NCBI GenBank assembly: GCA_934667575.1
Contig: CAKUME010000001.1
Coordinates: 1-32,934 of the forward strand
Source of the DNA: an uncultured Eubacteriales bacterium
GTDB taxonomy: Bacteria > Bacillota > Clostridia > Oscillospirales > Acutalibacteraceae
Length of the DNA: 32,934 nucleotides
Direction of reading: 5' to 3'
Both the position numbers and the translations under genes were made by a program. Below, one piece after another: positions 1 to 7,375 of this stretch (position 1 is its first letter; the number at the start of each line of letters is the position of its first letter). The notes under the pieces are model-generated. The model was not told where the DNA came from. It searched no databases and saw nothing but the letters and a program-made list of their open reading frames with translations.

Positions 1-495
1 CATATAGCCCGCGCGCAGCGGCTGCGACAGCGCATCCTTGATGCTCGCGATGATCACATGCGACAGGTTCACGTTTTGGCGAATGGCCTCGAATTTGTGG
101 TAGAACTGGTCGAGCGTGATCGCGAACAGGCTGTCGGATTCCTTGATATAAAACTCAATTTCGCGTTCGCTCGAAAGCGGATGCACCATGTTCGCAATGG
201 CGCCCACCAGGTTCACCGCGTAGAACATGATGACCGTTTGCGGGCAGTTGGGCATGCAGATGGTCACTTTGTCGTTTTCGCGCACGCCAATCGCCTTGAG
301 CGACCGCGCGCACAGCTCCACATCCTGCGCAAATTGCTTATAGGTGGTCTGGCGGCCCATAAAGTCGTAGGCAATAAAATTGGCGTATTTTTCCGCGATC
401 TCCGACACGCGGTCCCACATGGTTCCTTTGGGATAGTCCAGCGTGGGCGGCACGTCGCCGTAGTTGTTCAGCCAGGGTGCATTCGGTTTGCTCAT
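1..495 (-). CDS. Acyl-CoA synthetase (AMP-binding), N-terminal part, cut by window edge
   Basis: The first 165 codons of an AMP-forming acyl-CoA synthetase/ligase, which activates a carboxylic acid with ATP and joins it to CoA. The reading frame is open from the ATG at 495-493 to the window edge. A GGAAGG ribosome site lies just upstream. The N-terminus contains the family-typical stretch around KVTICMPNCPQTVIMFYAVN, in which the substrate-binding subdomain begins, followed by GAIANMVHPLSSEREIEFYI. The ATP-binding P-loop motif (TSGTTG type) would lie beyond the edge and cannot be checked. It follows the E2-like acyltransferase gene on the same strand after about 100 bases, so the two probably share an mRNA. 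The substrate chain length cannot be read from this part; long-chain fatty acid is the usual annotation for the group. Confidence 0.85.
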   Translation of the reverse strand, partial: MSKPNAPWLNNYGDVPPTLDYPKGTMWDRVSEIAEKYANFIAYDFMGRQTTYKQFAQDVELCARSLKAIGVRENDKVTICMPNCPQTVIMFYAVNLVGAIANMVHPLSSEREIEFYIKESDSLFAITLDQFYHKFEAIRQNVNLSHVIIASIKDALSQPLRAGYM

Positions 496-596
496 CGCTT
501 TTTCCTTCCTTTACATCAAAAAAATCACATACCGGGTTCGCCGCGCCGGCCGCAGCGGCGTGCCGGGGCGCGGACCCGTTCAACGGATCCCGGTTT

Positions 597-1484
597 TCAA
601 ACCGACACCGGCTCCTGCGCCATGTCCACTTCTTCCGCGGCGGGGCGGTCGAGCAGGTCGGGGTGGGCAAGCAGATACTTCAGCAGGCGGATGCTCTTGG
701 AGTAGTAGTAGCCGTCGGCAATGCGCTCGTCGATCGTCAGCCCCAGCGGCACCACGTCGTGCTCCTCCGGCGTGCCGGGTTGCACCGTGCGCTTGCGGCC
801 GATGATCACAAAAAAGCTGTTGGTGCCCCAGTTGGTGAGGTGATGGTATTGCGCCTGCATGCCGATGCTGCCCAAATTGGAGATGAACACGCTGGTGTAG
901 TAGGGGTCGATATCCATGAGCGCCTTGGGGTACCAGCCGTGGTAGTCCAGCCAGCGCAGCGTGCGCATCACAAACCGCAGGAGCGGCCGCGGCATTTTGA
1001 GAAAGATGCCCATCTGCGCGGTGGTGCTGTCGGTTTTGACCTCGGTGCGCACCGACTTGACCACCTTGCGCACCTCGCGGTAAATTTGCTCGATCGGCGC
1101 GTCGCCGTTGCGATCCAGCTTAATAATGGCCAGCGCCTCGTCGCCGCCGTCGGCAAATTCCTTTTTTACCACGAACGACAGGCTCACGTCGCGCCGCTCG
1201 TAGTAGCGGTCGCCCGCGTAGAACCGGTTCATTTTGGGGCGCAGCGCCACCGTTTTGGCAATGGCCGCCGCGATCACATGGAAAAATGTGTACTTAAAAT
1301 CGGGATCGTCGGCATTTTTGCGCGCCACATATTCTTCCACCGCCGCGAGGTCGATTTCTTCGCTCATCATCGCTTCGTTGTCCGTGCGTTTCGGCATAAT
1401 ATAGGGCAAAAAGGTGTGCATAATGTCGGCATCGCGCACCCACACGCCGTCCCGCCGGTCGCCGCGGCGAATTTTTTCTTTCAT
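597..1484 (-). CDS. Stand-alone 2-oxoacid dehydrogenase E2-type acyltransferase domain, catalytic His replaced
   Basis: A 295-residue protein matching the catalytic (chloramphenicol acetyltransferase-like) domain of 2-oxoacid dehydrogenase E2 subunits, without any lipoyl or E1/E3-binding domain. The central strand FISNLGSIGMQAQYHHLTNW and the following FFVIIGRKR match the conserved core near residues 205-240. The family's active-site motif DHRxxDG reads DERIADG here, so the general-base His is Glu (codon GAG), while the DG pair is kept. The ATG at 1484 is chosen over upstream starts because AGGGAAG lies 6-10 bases before it and the earlier codons fall in the untranslated leader. A good promoter lies upstream and an acyl-CoA synthetase follows. 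Inference: it handles acyl groups made by the synthetase, or has a non-catalytic role; a lipoamide acyltransferase function is unlikely. Confidence 0.8.
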   Translation of the reverse strand: MKEKIRRGDRRDGVWVRDADIMHTFLPYIMPKRTDNEAMMSEEIDLAAVEEYVARKNADDPDFKYTFFHVIAAAIAKTVALRPKMNRFYAGDRYYERRDVSLSFVVKKEFADGGDEALAIIKLDRNGDAPIEQIYREVRKVVKSVRTEVKTDSTTAQMGIFLKMPRPLLRFVMRTLRWLDYHGWYPKALMDIDPYYTSVFISNLGSIGMQAQYHHLTNWGTNSFFVIIGRKRTVQPGTPEEHDVVPLGLTIDERIADGYYYSKSIRLLKYLLAHPDLLDRPAAEEVDMAQEPVSV

Positions 1485-1521
1485 GGTCTTCCCTGCTTTC
1501 CTCAAATGCATCTCTCTTTCC

Positions 1522-1538
1522 TGCGGGCCACGCCCGCA
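1522..1538 (-). other. Leader hairpin of the E2-like gene
   Basis: A six-base stem (TGCGGG/CCCGCA) with a five-base loop lies about 10 bases into the predicted transcript of the acyltransferase gene. No T-run follows, so it is not a terminator; mRNA stability is one possible role. Confidence 0.4.
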
Positions 1539-1548
1539 CACAATCTAT

Positions 1549-1577
1549 AGTATATCGGTTTTTTCGGCGTTTGTCAA
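1549..1577 (-). promoter_or_regulatory. Sigma-A type promoter for the E2-like/acyl-CoA synthetase genes
   Basis: On the minus strand TTGACA (1577-1572) is followed after 17 bases by TATACT (1554-1549). It is a near-consensus housekeeping promoter directed at the acyltransferase start at 1484. Confidence 0.85.
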
Positions 1578-1660
1578 TCTTTCTGTCGTTTTCACGCACC
1601 CCCACCGCAAAAAAGCCGAACGAACGCCAAAAATCGCGCGGCGCGGCAAAAAATAGGCGC

Positions 1661-1693
1661 AAAAAAAGGAATGCGCCGCCGCACATTCCTTTT
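1661..1693 (-). terminator. Intrinsic terminator downstream of the transaldolase-like gene
   Basis: A ten-base perfect stem (AAAAGGAATG with CATTCCTTTT) and a ten-base GC-rich loop, followed on the minus strand by seven T. It lies about 50 bases past the aldolase stop codon. Confidence 0.85.
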
Positions 1694-1745
1694 CTTTCCG
1701 TTCGGTTTTCCGCCGTGTAACCGCCAAGCGGCCGAACCCGTTTGC

Positions 1746-2405
1746 TCACACCGACTTCATGCCGGCTACGGCCCAGTCTTTGGCAAAGCGTTCGAGTCCG
1801 TTGTCCGTCAGCGGATGCTTGAGCATCTGCATCAGCACCTTGTAGGGGATGGTGGCAATGTCGGCGCCCGCCTTGGCCGCCTCCACCGCATGCAGCGGCC
1901 CGCGCACGCTTGCCGCGATGATCTGCGTGGAAATGCCGTGCATCCGAAAAATTTCGGCAATTTCAGCCACAAGCGCCGCGCCGTTTTCGCCAATGTCGTC
2001 CAGCCGCCCCATGAACGGGCTCACATAGGTCGCGCCCGCGCGCGCCGCCAGCAGCGCCTGCGCCGCCGAAAACACCAGCGTAACGTTTGTGTGAAAACCC
2101 TCCGCCGACAAAATTTTCACCGCGCGCAGGCCCTCGCCCGTCATCGGAATTTTGATCGTGAGCCGATCGTCGGGGAGCTGCGCGCGCAGCGCACGCGCCT
2201 CGCGCACCATGCCGGCGGCGTCGGTGCTCACCACCTCGGCGCTCACCGGCCCGTCCACGATCGTTAAAATTTCGCGCACGACCTCCACAAAGTCGCGCCC
2301 CTCGCGCGCCACCAGCGACGGGTTGGTCGTTACCCCGCTGACAAAGCCCATCTCGTTTGCCGCCCGAATCTCGTCCACGTTTGCCGTATCAATAAAAATC
2401 CGCAT
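1746..2405 (-). CDS. fsa: Small transaldolase / fructose-6-phosphate aldolase family protein
   Basis: A 219-residue class I aldolase of the short transaldolase/FSA type, which transfers or releases dihydroxyacetone units from fructose 6-phosphate in the non-oxidative pentose phosphate branch. The start FIDTANVDEIR, the GVTTNPSL motif near residues 24-31, the Schiff-base lysine K85 in TIKIPMT, and the C-terminal KVLMQMLKHPLTDNGLERF are all characteristic. Length is normal for the family (about 215). The second ATG (2405) is preferred: the AGGGAG site sits nine bases before it but only three before the ATG at 2411. Whether the enzyme is a true transaldolase or an FSA cannot be decided from the sequence alone, because the two groups share these motifs. 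It is monocistronic, between the pyrG terminator and its own terminator. Confidence 0.9.
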   Translation of the reverse strand: MRIFIDTANVDEIRAANEMGFVSGVTTNPSLVAREGRDFVEVVREILTIVDGPVSAEVVSTDAAGMVREARALRAQLPDDRLTIKIPMTGEGLRAVKILSAEGFHTNVTLVFSAAQALLAARAGATYVSPFMGRLDDIGENGAALVAEIAEIFRMHGISTQIIAASVRGPLHAVEAAKAGADIATIPYKVLMQMLKHPLTDNGLERFAKDWAVAGMKSV

Positions 2406-2448
2406 GCCCATCGTCTCCCTGTTGAAGTTTTCTGATTCTTATTATAGC

Positions 2449-2479
2449 AAATGCGCCGAAAATTACTTCGGCGCATTTT
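2449..2479 (-). terminator. Intrinsic terminator downstream of pyrG
   Basis: A twelve-base perfect stem (AAATGCGCCGAA/TTCGGCGCATTT) with a six-base loop. In the minus direction it follows the pyrG stop by about 60 bases. The T-run is short because the T residues are inside the stem. A TATAAT for the next gene (2446-2441) begins only a few bases later, with only a weak -35. Confidence 0.75.
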
Positions 2480-2540
2480 GGCGATTTATTGCGTAATTTT
2501 AGATTCCGGGCGAAAAATCCAAGTTTTAAAGCGCTGCGGC

Positions 2541-4151
2541 TCAGTGCGTGGCTTCTTCGTATTTGAGCGCGTGCTCGATCAGGCCGAGAAACAGCGGATG
2601 CGCCTTGTTCGGGCGGCTCTTGAATTCCGGATGGAACTGCACCGCCACAAAATATTCCAGCTCCGGCAGCTCCACCGTTTCCACAATGTGGCCGTCCGGC
2701 GAGGTGCCGCTGATGGTCAGCCCGTGCGCGACCAGCGTGTCGCGGTATTCGTTGTTGAATTCGTAACGGTGGCGGTGGCGCTCATAGATCAGCGGCGCGC
2801 CGTAGCAGCGCTCCATCTGCGTGCCCTGCTGAATGCGGCATGGATATGCGCCCAGGCGCATGGTGCCGCCCTTGTTCATCGTGTTGTTCTGATCCGGCAT
2901 AAAGTCGATCACCTTGTAGCGCGCATTTTCGTTGAACTCCCCGGAGTTCGCATCCGTCATGCCGCACACATGGCGCGCAAATTCGATCACCGCGATCTGC
3001 ATGCCCAGGCAAATGCCCAAATAGGGCACGTTGTGCTCGCGGGCGTAGCGCGCGGTGCTGATCATGCCCTCGATGCCGCGGTTACCAAAGCCGCCCGGTA
3101 CGATCAGCCCGTCGCACGCGCCCAGCACTTCCGACGCGTTTTCGTCGTTGACGCTCTCGCTGTCAATCCACTCGATCTGTACGCGCGCGCCGTGCTCATA
3201 GCCCGCATGGCGCAGCGCCTCCGCCACCGAAAGATAAGCGTCGTGCAGCTGCACATATTTGCCCACCAGCCCGATCGTCACGGCGCGGGTGCGGCTGCGA
3301 ATGCGGTCGAGCATCGCGTTCCAGTCGCTCATATCCGGCTCGCCGGTGTTCAGCCCCAGCTCGCGGCACACAATTTCCGAAAAATGGTTCTTTTCAAGCA
3401 TGATCGGCGCTTCATACAGCACCGGAATGGTCATGTTTTCAATCACGCAGTCCGGCTTCACGTTGCAGAACAGCGCGATTTTGTGAAAGATATTTTCTTC
3501 GAGCGGCTCGTCGCAGCGCAGCACGATGATGTTCGGCGTGATGCCCATGCCCTGCAGCTCCTTCACGCTGTGCTGGGTCGGCTTGGTTTTGTGCTCGTCG
3601 GAGCCGCGCAGGAACGGCACCAGCGTAACATGAATATACAGCGAGTTCTCGCGGCCGACCTCCAGCCCCACCTGGCGGATCGCCTCGAGGAACGGCTGGC
3701 TCTCAATGTCGCCCGTGGTGCCGCCGATTTCGGTGATGACCACGTCGGCGTTCGTCTTTTTGCCCACGGAGTAGATGAACTGCTTGATCTCGTTTGTGAT
3801 GTGCGGAATCACCTGCACCGTTTCGCCCAAATACTCGCCGCGGCGCTCCTTGTTCAGCACGTTCCAGTACACCTTGCCGGTGGTCAGATTGGAATATTTA
3901 TTCAAATCCTCGTCGATAAACCGCTCGTAGTGGCCCAAGTCGAGGTCGGTTTCCGCACCGTCTTCGGTCACATACACCTCGCCGTGCTGATAGGGGCTCA
4001 TCGTGCCCGGGTCCACGTTGATGTAGGGGTCGAGCTTCTGCGCGGCCACCTTGAGCCCGCGCGCCTTGAGCAGCCGCCCGAGCGACGCCGCCGTAATGCC
4101 CTTGCCCAGGCCCGAAACCACGCCGCCGGTAACAAAAATGTACTTGGTCAT
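2541..4151 (-). CDS. pyrG: CTP synthase
   Basis: Full-length (536 residues) CTP synthase, converting UTP to CTP with ATP and glutamine, the last step of pyrimidine nucleotide synthesis. The N-terminal synthetase domain opens with YIFVTGGVVSGLGKG (P-loop region) and contains KLDPYINVDPGTMSP and EIGGTTGDIES. The C-terminal class I glutamine amidotransferase domain carries the complete triad: C381 in LGICLGMQ, and H507 and E509 in FHPEFKSRP. The ATG start has a strong AGGAAGAGGAG site ten bases upstream. The gene stands alone between its own promoter and a terminator. No attenuator-like GGG-start region of the Bacillus pyrG type is evident at the presumed start of the transcript, although the exact start is not known. 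Confidence 0.98.
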   Translation of the reverse strand: MTKYIFVTGGVVSGLGKGITAASLGRLLKARGLKVAAQKLDPYINVDPGTMSPYQHGEVYVTEDGAETDLDLGHYERFIDEDLNKYSNLTTGKVYWNVLNKERRGEYLGETVQVIPHITNEIKQFIYSVGKKTNADVVITEIGGTTGDIESQPFLEAIRQVGLEVGRENSLYIHVTLVPFLRGSDEHKTKPTQHSVKELQGMGITPNIIVLRCDEPLEENIFHKIALFCNVKPDCVIENMTIPVLYEAPIMLEKNHFSEIVCRELGLNTGEPDMSDWNAMLDRIRSRTRAVTIGLVGKYVQLHDAYLSVAEALRHAGYEHGARVQIEWIDSESVNDENASEVLGACDGLIVPGGFGNRGIEGMISTARYAREHNVPYLGICLGMQIAVIEFARHVCGMTDANSGEFNENARYKVIDFMPDQNNTMNKGGTMRLGAYPCRIQQGTQMERCYGAPLIYERHRHRYEFNNEYRDTLVAHGLTISGTSPDGHIVETVELPELEYFVAVQFHPEFKSRPNKAHPLFLGLIEHALKYEEATH

Positions 4152-4211
4152 AACAATTGAACTCCTCTTCCTGCGTTTTCCGGGGGCGCGAACCCACGTT
4201 CGCCTTCCGGT

Positions 4212-4240
4212 ATATTATTATGTATAAAGATATATTCCAA
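4212..4240 (-). promoter_or_regulatory. Probable pyrG promoter
   Basis: On the minus strand TTGGAA (4240-4235), 17 bases, then TAATAT (4217-4212), inside a conspicuous AT-rich patch about 60 bases before the pyrG start. Each box differs from consensus at two positions. Confidence 0.6.
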
Positions 4241-4281
4241 TATCCATGCGGTGCCTTTGCCCAACATTCCGCCTGCGTGCC

Positions 4282-4866
4282 TCAGCTGCCGTAGATGCGA
4301 ATCACGTTTTTGGCCACCTCGGTGCGCTTCACGCAGCGATCCATCGCGCTTTTTTCAAGGTAGCGGTGCGCTTCCGGCTCCGTCATCTGCAAATGCTGCA
4401 TCAGCAGCAGCTTGGCGCGGTTCACCAGCCGAATTTCTTCCATTTTGGTTTGCAGATCGAGCGCCTTTTCCTCGTAGCTGCGCAGCCGCGCGCGCGTGGC
4501 AACCAGCAGCTTCACCGACTGAAACACCGCCTGCCGGCTGCACGGCCGCGCCATGGTGAGCACGCCGTATTCCTCCACCTTTTCCGACACCTGATCATAC
4601 AGCTCCGCGCGCACAAACAGCAGCACGCCGCGCCCGTCGTGCGCCGCATCCAACGCCAGCGCCACGCCGCTGCCGTCGCGCAGCGGCGCGTTGATCAGCA
4701 CCAGATCGGCGCTGCGATCCACCAAAAAGCGCTGCGCTTCGCCCACCGAGCCCACCGCGTTCACCGGCGAAAACAAACTGGGCGGCAGCAGCTCCGTGAG
4801 ATACCGCGTGGCCTGCTCGGAGGATGAAACGATCAACACGCTGCTTGCCGCTTTGGGTGTATACAC
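4282..4866 (-). CDS. ANTAR-domain RNA-binding antiterminator, NitR-like, with degenerate receiver domain
   Basis: A 194-residue two-domain regulator. Residues 8-125 resemble a response-regulator receiver, but the site normally holding the phospho-accepting Asp reads LVLINAPLRDG, with Asn (codon AAC), so phosphorylation there is not expected. After a coiled linker (RLRSYEEKALDLQTKMEEI), residues 135-190 form an ANTAR three-helix RNA-binding domain with NRAKLLLMQHLQMTEPEAHRYL and KRTEVAKNVI. ANTAR proteins bind hairpins with hexanucleotide loops and prevent transcription termination. The start is a GTG at 4866, with GGGGAGGTG seven bases upstream. It follows glnA by 38 bases, matching the clostridial glnA-nitR arrangement, and its probable target is the glnA leader. 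Regulation by protein partner or ligand rather than phosphorylation is an inference. Confidence 0.88.
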   Translation of the reverse strand: MYTPKAASSVLIVSSSEQATRYLTELLPPSLFSPVNAVGSVGEAQRFLVDRSADLVLINAPLRDGSGVALALDAAHDGRGVLLFVRAELYDQVSEKVEEYGVLTMARPCSRQAVFQSVKLLVATRARLRSYEEKALDLQTKMEEIRLVNRAKLLLMQHLQMTEPEAHRYLEKSAMDRCVKRTEVAKNVIRIYGS

Positions 4867-4904
4867 GATGCCGCACCTCCCCGTTGTTCATAAAATGAAA
4901 GGAC

Positions 4905-6086
4905 TCACTCGGCCCAAAACTCCGGCATGGCCGCGCGCATGAACGCGCTGTTTTTCGCGATCGCACGCGCCTCGTCGAGCGTTTCGGGCAGGCGCTCCAG
5001 CCCGGCCGTGACCTCGGCGGGCGCGTCGAACAAATTGCAGTCCGTTTCGGGCGGCCGCGTCAGCCCGCGCGCAATGCCGTCCATGCCCGCGCGCAGAATC
5101 AGCAGGTGCGCAAGGTAGGGGTTGGCGCCGGGGTCGGGCGAGCGCAGCTCCATGCGCCGAAACTCGCCGTCCGCCGCGGGAATGCGCACCAGCTGCGACC
5201 GGTTTTCGTGCGACCAGCTCACAAAACGCGGTGCCTTGTGCTCGCCCAGCCGCCGGTAGGAATCCGCCGTGGGGTTCAGCACGGCCGTCATTTCACGCGC
5301 ATGCATCAGCACCCCCGCCAAAAACGCGTTGGCGCTGCCGCCGTGCACCGAAAAATTGATGTGCATGCCGCTGCCGCTCTTGCCGGGCACCGGCTTGGGC
5401 GAAAAATCGGCGTGCAGGCCGCTGCGCCGCGCAATGGTGCGCACCACCGACTTAAACGTGACCGCGTTGTCCGCCGCCGTGAGCGCGTCGCTGTATCGGT
5501 AATCGATCTCGTTTTGGCCGGGGCCTTCCTCGTGGTGCGAGCTTTCGGGCTGAATGTTCATCTCGCGCAGCGCCATGCAGATTTCGCGGCGCACGTTTTC
5601 GCCGCGATCCTCGGGCGCAATGTCCATGTAGCCCGCTTCGTCAAACGGTTCCAGCGTGGGCGCACCGCGCTCGTCGGTGTTGAACAAATAAAATTCAAAT
5701 TCCTCGCCAAACCGGCACGACACCCCGCGCTCCGCCGCGTCGGCGATCGCGCGCTTGAGCATCTGGCGGCAGTCGAACGCAAACGGCGCGCCGTCGGGCG
5801 TGCGAATGTCGCAGAACATGCGCGCCACGCGCCCGTGCGACGGCCGCCACGGCAAAATGGCCAGCGTGGCCGAATCCGGGTGCAAAAACAGATCCGACTT
5901 CACGCGCCGCCCGAATCCGCTGATCGCCGATCCGTCGAACGACACGCCATAGGTAAACGCGCGCGGCAGCTCTGCGGGCATGATCGAAATGTTTTTCTGC
6001 GTGCCGCTCGTGTCGCAGAACGCCAGCCGAATAAACTGAACGTCCTCCTCCTCCACGAAGGTGCGCACCTCATCCAGGGAATACAT
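4905..6086 (-). CDS. glnA: Glutamine synthetase type I, short C-terminus
   Basis: Glutamine synthetase, joining ammonia to glutamate with ATP; the main entry of ammonium into metabolism. The N-terminal beta-grasp part (FIRLAFCDTSGTQKNISI, FDGSAISGF) and the catalytic part are clear: EEFEFYLF and GPGQNEIDY for metal and substrate binding, SGSGMHINFS, NPTADSYRRL, NRSQLVRIP and MELRSPDPGANPYLA. At 393 residues it is about 50 shorter than typical type I enzymes (about 440) and ends soon after the LPETLDEA helix, lacking the final helical segment and any adenylylation tyrosine. The second His of the usual GMHxHxS motif is Asn. The start at 6086 is set by GGGAGGAAATGAT just upstream; longer in-frame starts fall inside the structured leader. 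It is followed by the ANTAR gene in one operon. Confidence 0.92.
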   Translation of the reverse strand: MYSLDEVRTFVEEEDVQFIRLAFCDTSGTQKNISIMPAELPRAFTYGVSFDGSAISGFGRRVKSDLFLHPDSATLAILPWRPSHGRVARMFCDIRTPDGAPFAFDCRQMLKRAIADAAERGVSCRFGEEFEFYLFNTDERGAPTLEPFDEAGYMDIAPEDRGENVRREICMALREMNIQPESSHHEEGPGQNEIDYRYSDALTAADNAVTFKSVVRTIARRSGLHADFSPKPVPGKSGSGMHINFSVHGGSANAFLAGVLMHAREMTAVLNPTADSYRRLGEHKAPRFVSWSHENRSQLVRIPAADGEFRRMELRSPDPGANPYLAHLLILRAGMDGIARGLTRPPETDCNLFDAPAEVTAGLERLPETLDEARAIAKNSAFMRAAMPEFWAE

Positions 6087-6152
6087 ATCATTTCCTCCCA
6101 TCGTGAAATTGTTACAATATATATTGGGGCGGTGCGGCAGGGAGCCCCCATA

Positions 6153-6173
6153 ACCGGAAAAAGGCGTTCCGGT
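6153..6173 (-). promoter_or_regulatory. Alternative glnA leader hairpin
   Basis: A seven-base perfect stem (ACCGGAA/TTCCGGT) with a seven-base loop. Its loop and arms use bases 6160-6169, which also form the 3' arm of the terminator-like stem, so the two structures exclude each other. Confidence 0.55.
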
Positions 6174-6217
6174 GATCAGAGGGAAAAAACTCCCCGCGAA
6201 CACCAATGAACGCCTTT
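6160..6217 (-). terminator. Terminator-like long stem in the glnA leader
   Basis: In the minus-strand transcript the ten bases at 6217-6208 are perfectly complementary to 6169-6160. The stem extends inward by GGUG (6204-6201) with CACC (6174-6171). A run of five U at 6162-6158 closes the 3' side, partly inside the stem. It would block glnA expression when formed. It is weaker than a classical terminator because the U-run is short and the enclosed segment long (38 bases). Confidence 0.5.
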
Positions 6218-6227
6218 GCTCACTGAT
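6202..6227 (-). promoter_or_regulatory. Candidate ANTAR-binding hairpin in the glnA leader
   Basis: At the very 5' end of the predicted glnA transcript a ten-pair stem (including several G-U pairs) closes a hexaloop reading AAAGGC, with A at loop position 1 and G at position 4. These are the two bases conserved in known ANTAR target loops. The loop plus the first part of the 3' arm (6217-6208) are exactly the bases that form the 5' arm of the terminator-like stem, so binding of an ANTAR protein would free glnA from termination. Only one clear hexaloop hairpin was found, not the usual pair. Confidence 0.55.
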
Positions 6228-6239
6228 TCACATTTTGTA

Positions 6240-6268
6240 ATTATACCGCGAAATCGCGCGTTTGTCAA
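6240..6268 (-). promoter_or_regulatory. glnA: glnA promoter, full consensus
   Basis: TTGACA (6268-6263), 17 bases, TATAAT (6245-6240) on the minus strand: a perfect sigma-A promoter. Transcription should begin near 6233, giving a leader of about 145 bases before the glnA start. Such a strong promoter makes control after initiation likely. Confidence 0.9.
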
Positions 6269-6312
6269 TTCCCGCGCCCAAAAAATCCGGACGGATTTTG
6301 CGGCGCCCGCGC

Positions 6313-7173
6313 TCAGTTGGGCTGCGCACGATACGGCAGCGCCAGGTCGCCGGTGGACACCGCCGTTTGCATCGTTTTGTCGCGCGCGCTGCGCACCGTG
6401 AACGAAACGCGCAGCAGCGCCGTGGTGTCCGCCGCCGTGCCGTCGCCCTCATAAACCGGGACAAATCTCATCCAAAAGCGGTCGCCCGAATCGTCCGTGC
6501 CGCGGTTCTCCGCCAAAAAGCCCGCGGTCAGCGCTTCGCCCGCCGCAAAGGTGCGCTCCGGCAGTCCGAAACCGCCGCTGCGCGTTGTTTTTTCCGTTTG
6601 GGGTGTCATCGCCGCCAGCGCCTCCGACCGCTGTGCGTCCGACCGCCGCTGCAGTGCCTGCGCATCCGCCGCCTGCAGCAGCCCCACCTTCAGCGAATCC
6701 GACCGCGCGCCGCTTTGCTGCACCGCAATGTCATGGTCCACCTGCGTCAAAACGGTATGCGCGCCCGCCGCCAGGCGAATGTCTACATCGCCGTAGCGGA
6801 ACGGGGTCTGCCCGTGCAGCGTTTCGCCCGCATATTCGACCATTTCCGCCACCTGAAAACAAACGGTCCACGCGCCGGGGGACGAATTGACATTCGAATA
6901 GGAATACACCACATACGGCAGCGAATAGGCGCGCACGGGCTGACCGTCGAGCGTGCCCTCCGCCGTGTACACGACCGGGCCGGTCCACACCCGGGTGCGG
7001 AGGTCCGGCGTGTCCTGCGGCACGTTCAGCCGTTCGAGCAGCTCCGGCGTGACCGCCGTTTCGCCGGTTTGAAGCGGCACGCGGCTCAGCTTGTGCCCGG
7101 CCGCGCCGCCGCACCCGGGCAGCAAAATCAGGCCACACAGAACAAGGAATGCGCAGATCCAGCGTTTTTTCAT
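6313..7173 (-). CDS. Predicted lipoprotein of unknown function
   Basis: A 286-residue secreted lipoprotein. The signal peptide is basic (KKRW) then hydrophobic, ending in the lipobox LLPGC, so C21 should be lipid-modified and the protein anchored on the outer face of the membrane. The remainder has no motif I recognise. It is rich in alternating hydrophobic positions, suggesting beta-sheet, with segments such as AYSLPYVVYSYSN, TAGFLAENRGTDDSGDRFWMRF and ALLRVSFTVRSARD. The last half is compatible with an immunoglobulin-like or jelly-roll fold, but this is only an impression. GGAGGAGC lies eight bases before the ATG. It is transcribed alone, with its own promoter at 7264-7292, and is not obviously linked to the nucleoside hydrolase upstream. 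Confidence 0.75.
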   Translation of the reverse strand: MKKRWICAFLVLCGLILLPGCGGAAGHKLSRVPLQTGETAVTPELLERLNVPQDTPDLRTRVWTGPVVYTAEGTLDGQPVRAYSLPYVVYSYSNVNSSPGAWTVCFQVAEMVEYAGETLHGQTPFRYGDVDIRLAAGAHTVLTQVDHDIAVQQSGARSDSLKVGLLQAADAQALQRRSDAQRSEALAAMTPQTEKTTRSGGFGLPERTFAAGEALTAGFLAENRGTDDSGDRFWMRFVPVYEGDGTAADTTALLRVSFTVRSARDKTMQTAVSTGDLALPYRAQPN

Positions 7174-7263
7174 GGGTTTGCTCCTCCGATCGTCCGTTTT
7201 TATATCGCCGCACCCGAATGTGCCTCCGCGCTGCGGCGCTGGGGGTTAGCGTTTTTCATTTTT

Positions 7264-7292
7264 ATTGTACCAAAATCCGCGCAAATTTTCAA
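7264..7292 (-). promoter_or_regulatory. Promoter of the lipoprotein gene
   Basis: TTGAAA (7292-7287), 17 bases, TACAAT (7269-7264) on the minus strand, giving a leader of about 85 bases before the lipoprotein start. Confidence 0.75.
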
Positions 7293-7375
7293 TATACGGA
7301 ATATCCAATCTTTCCGATTGCATGGTCATTTTGCACCGTTGTTTTGCCCATAATCCGGAAAACGTGCAGCAAAAT

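Noticed and set aside
2451..4160. Long open frame on the plus strand opposite pyrG (about 570 codons)
   Set aside because: An antisense shadow of a highly conserved gene in GC-rich DNA. Its composition is Arg/His/Ala-rich without any family motif.
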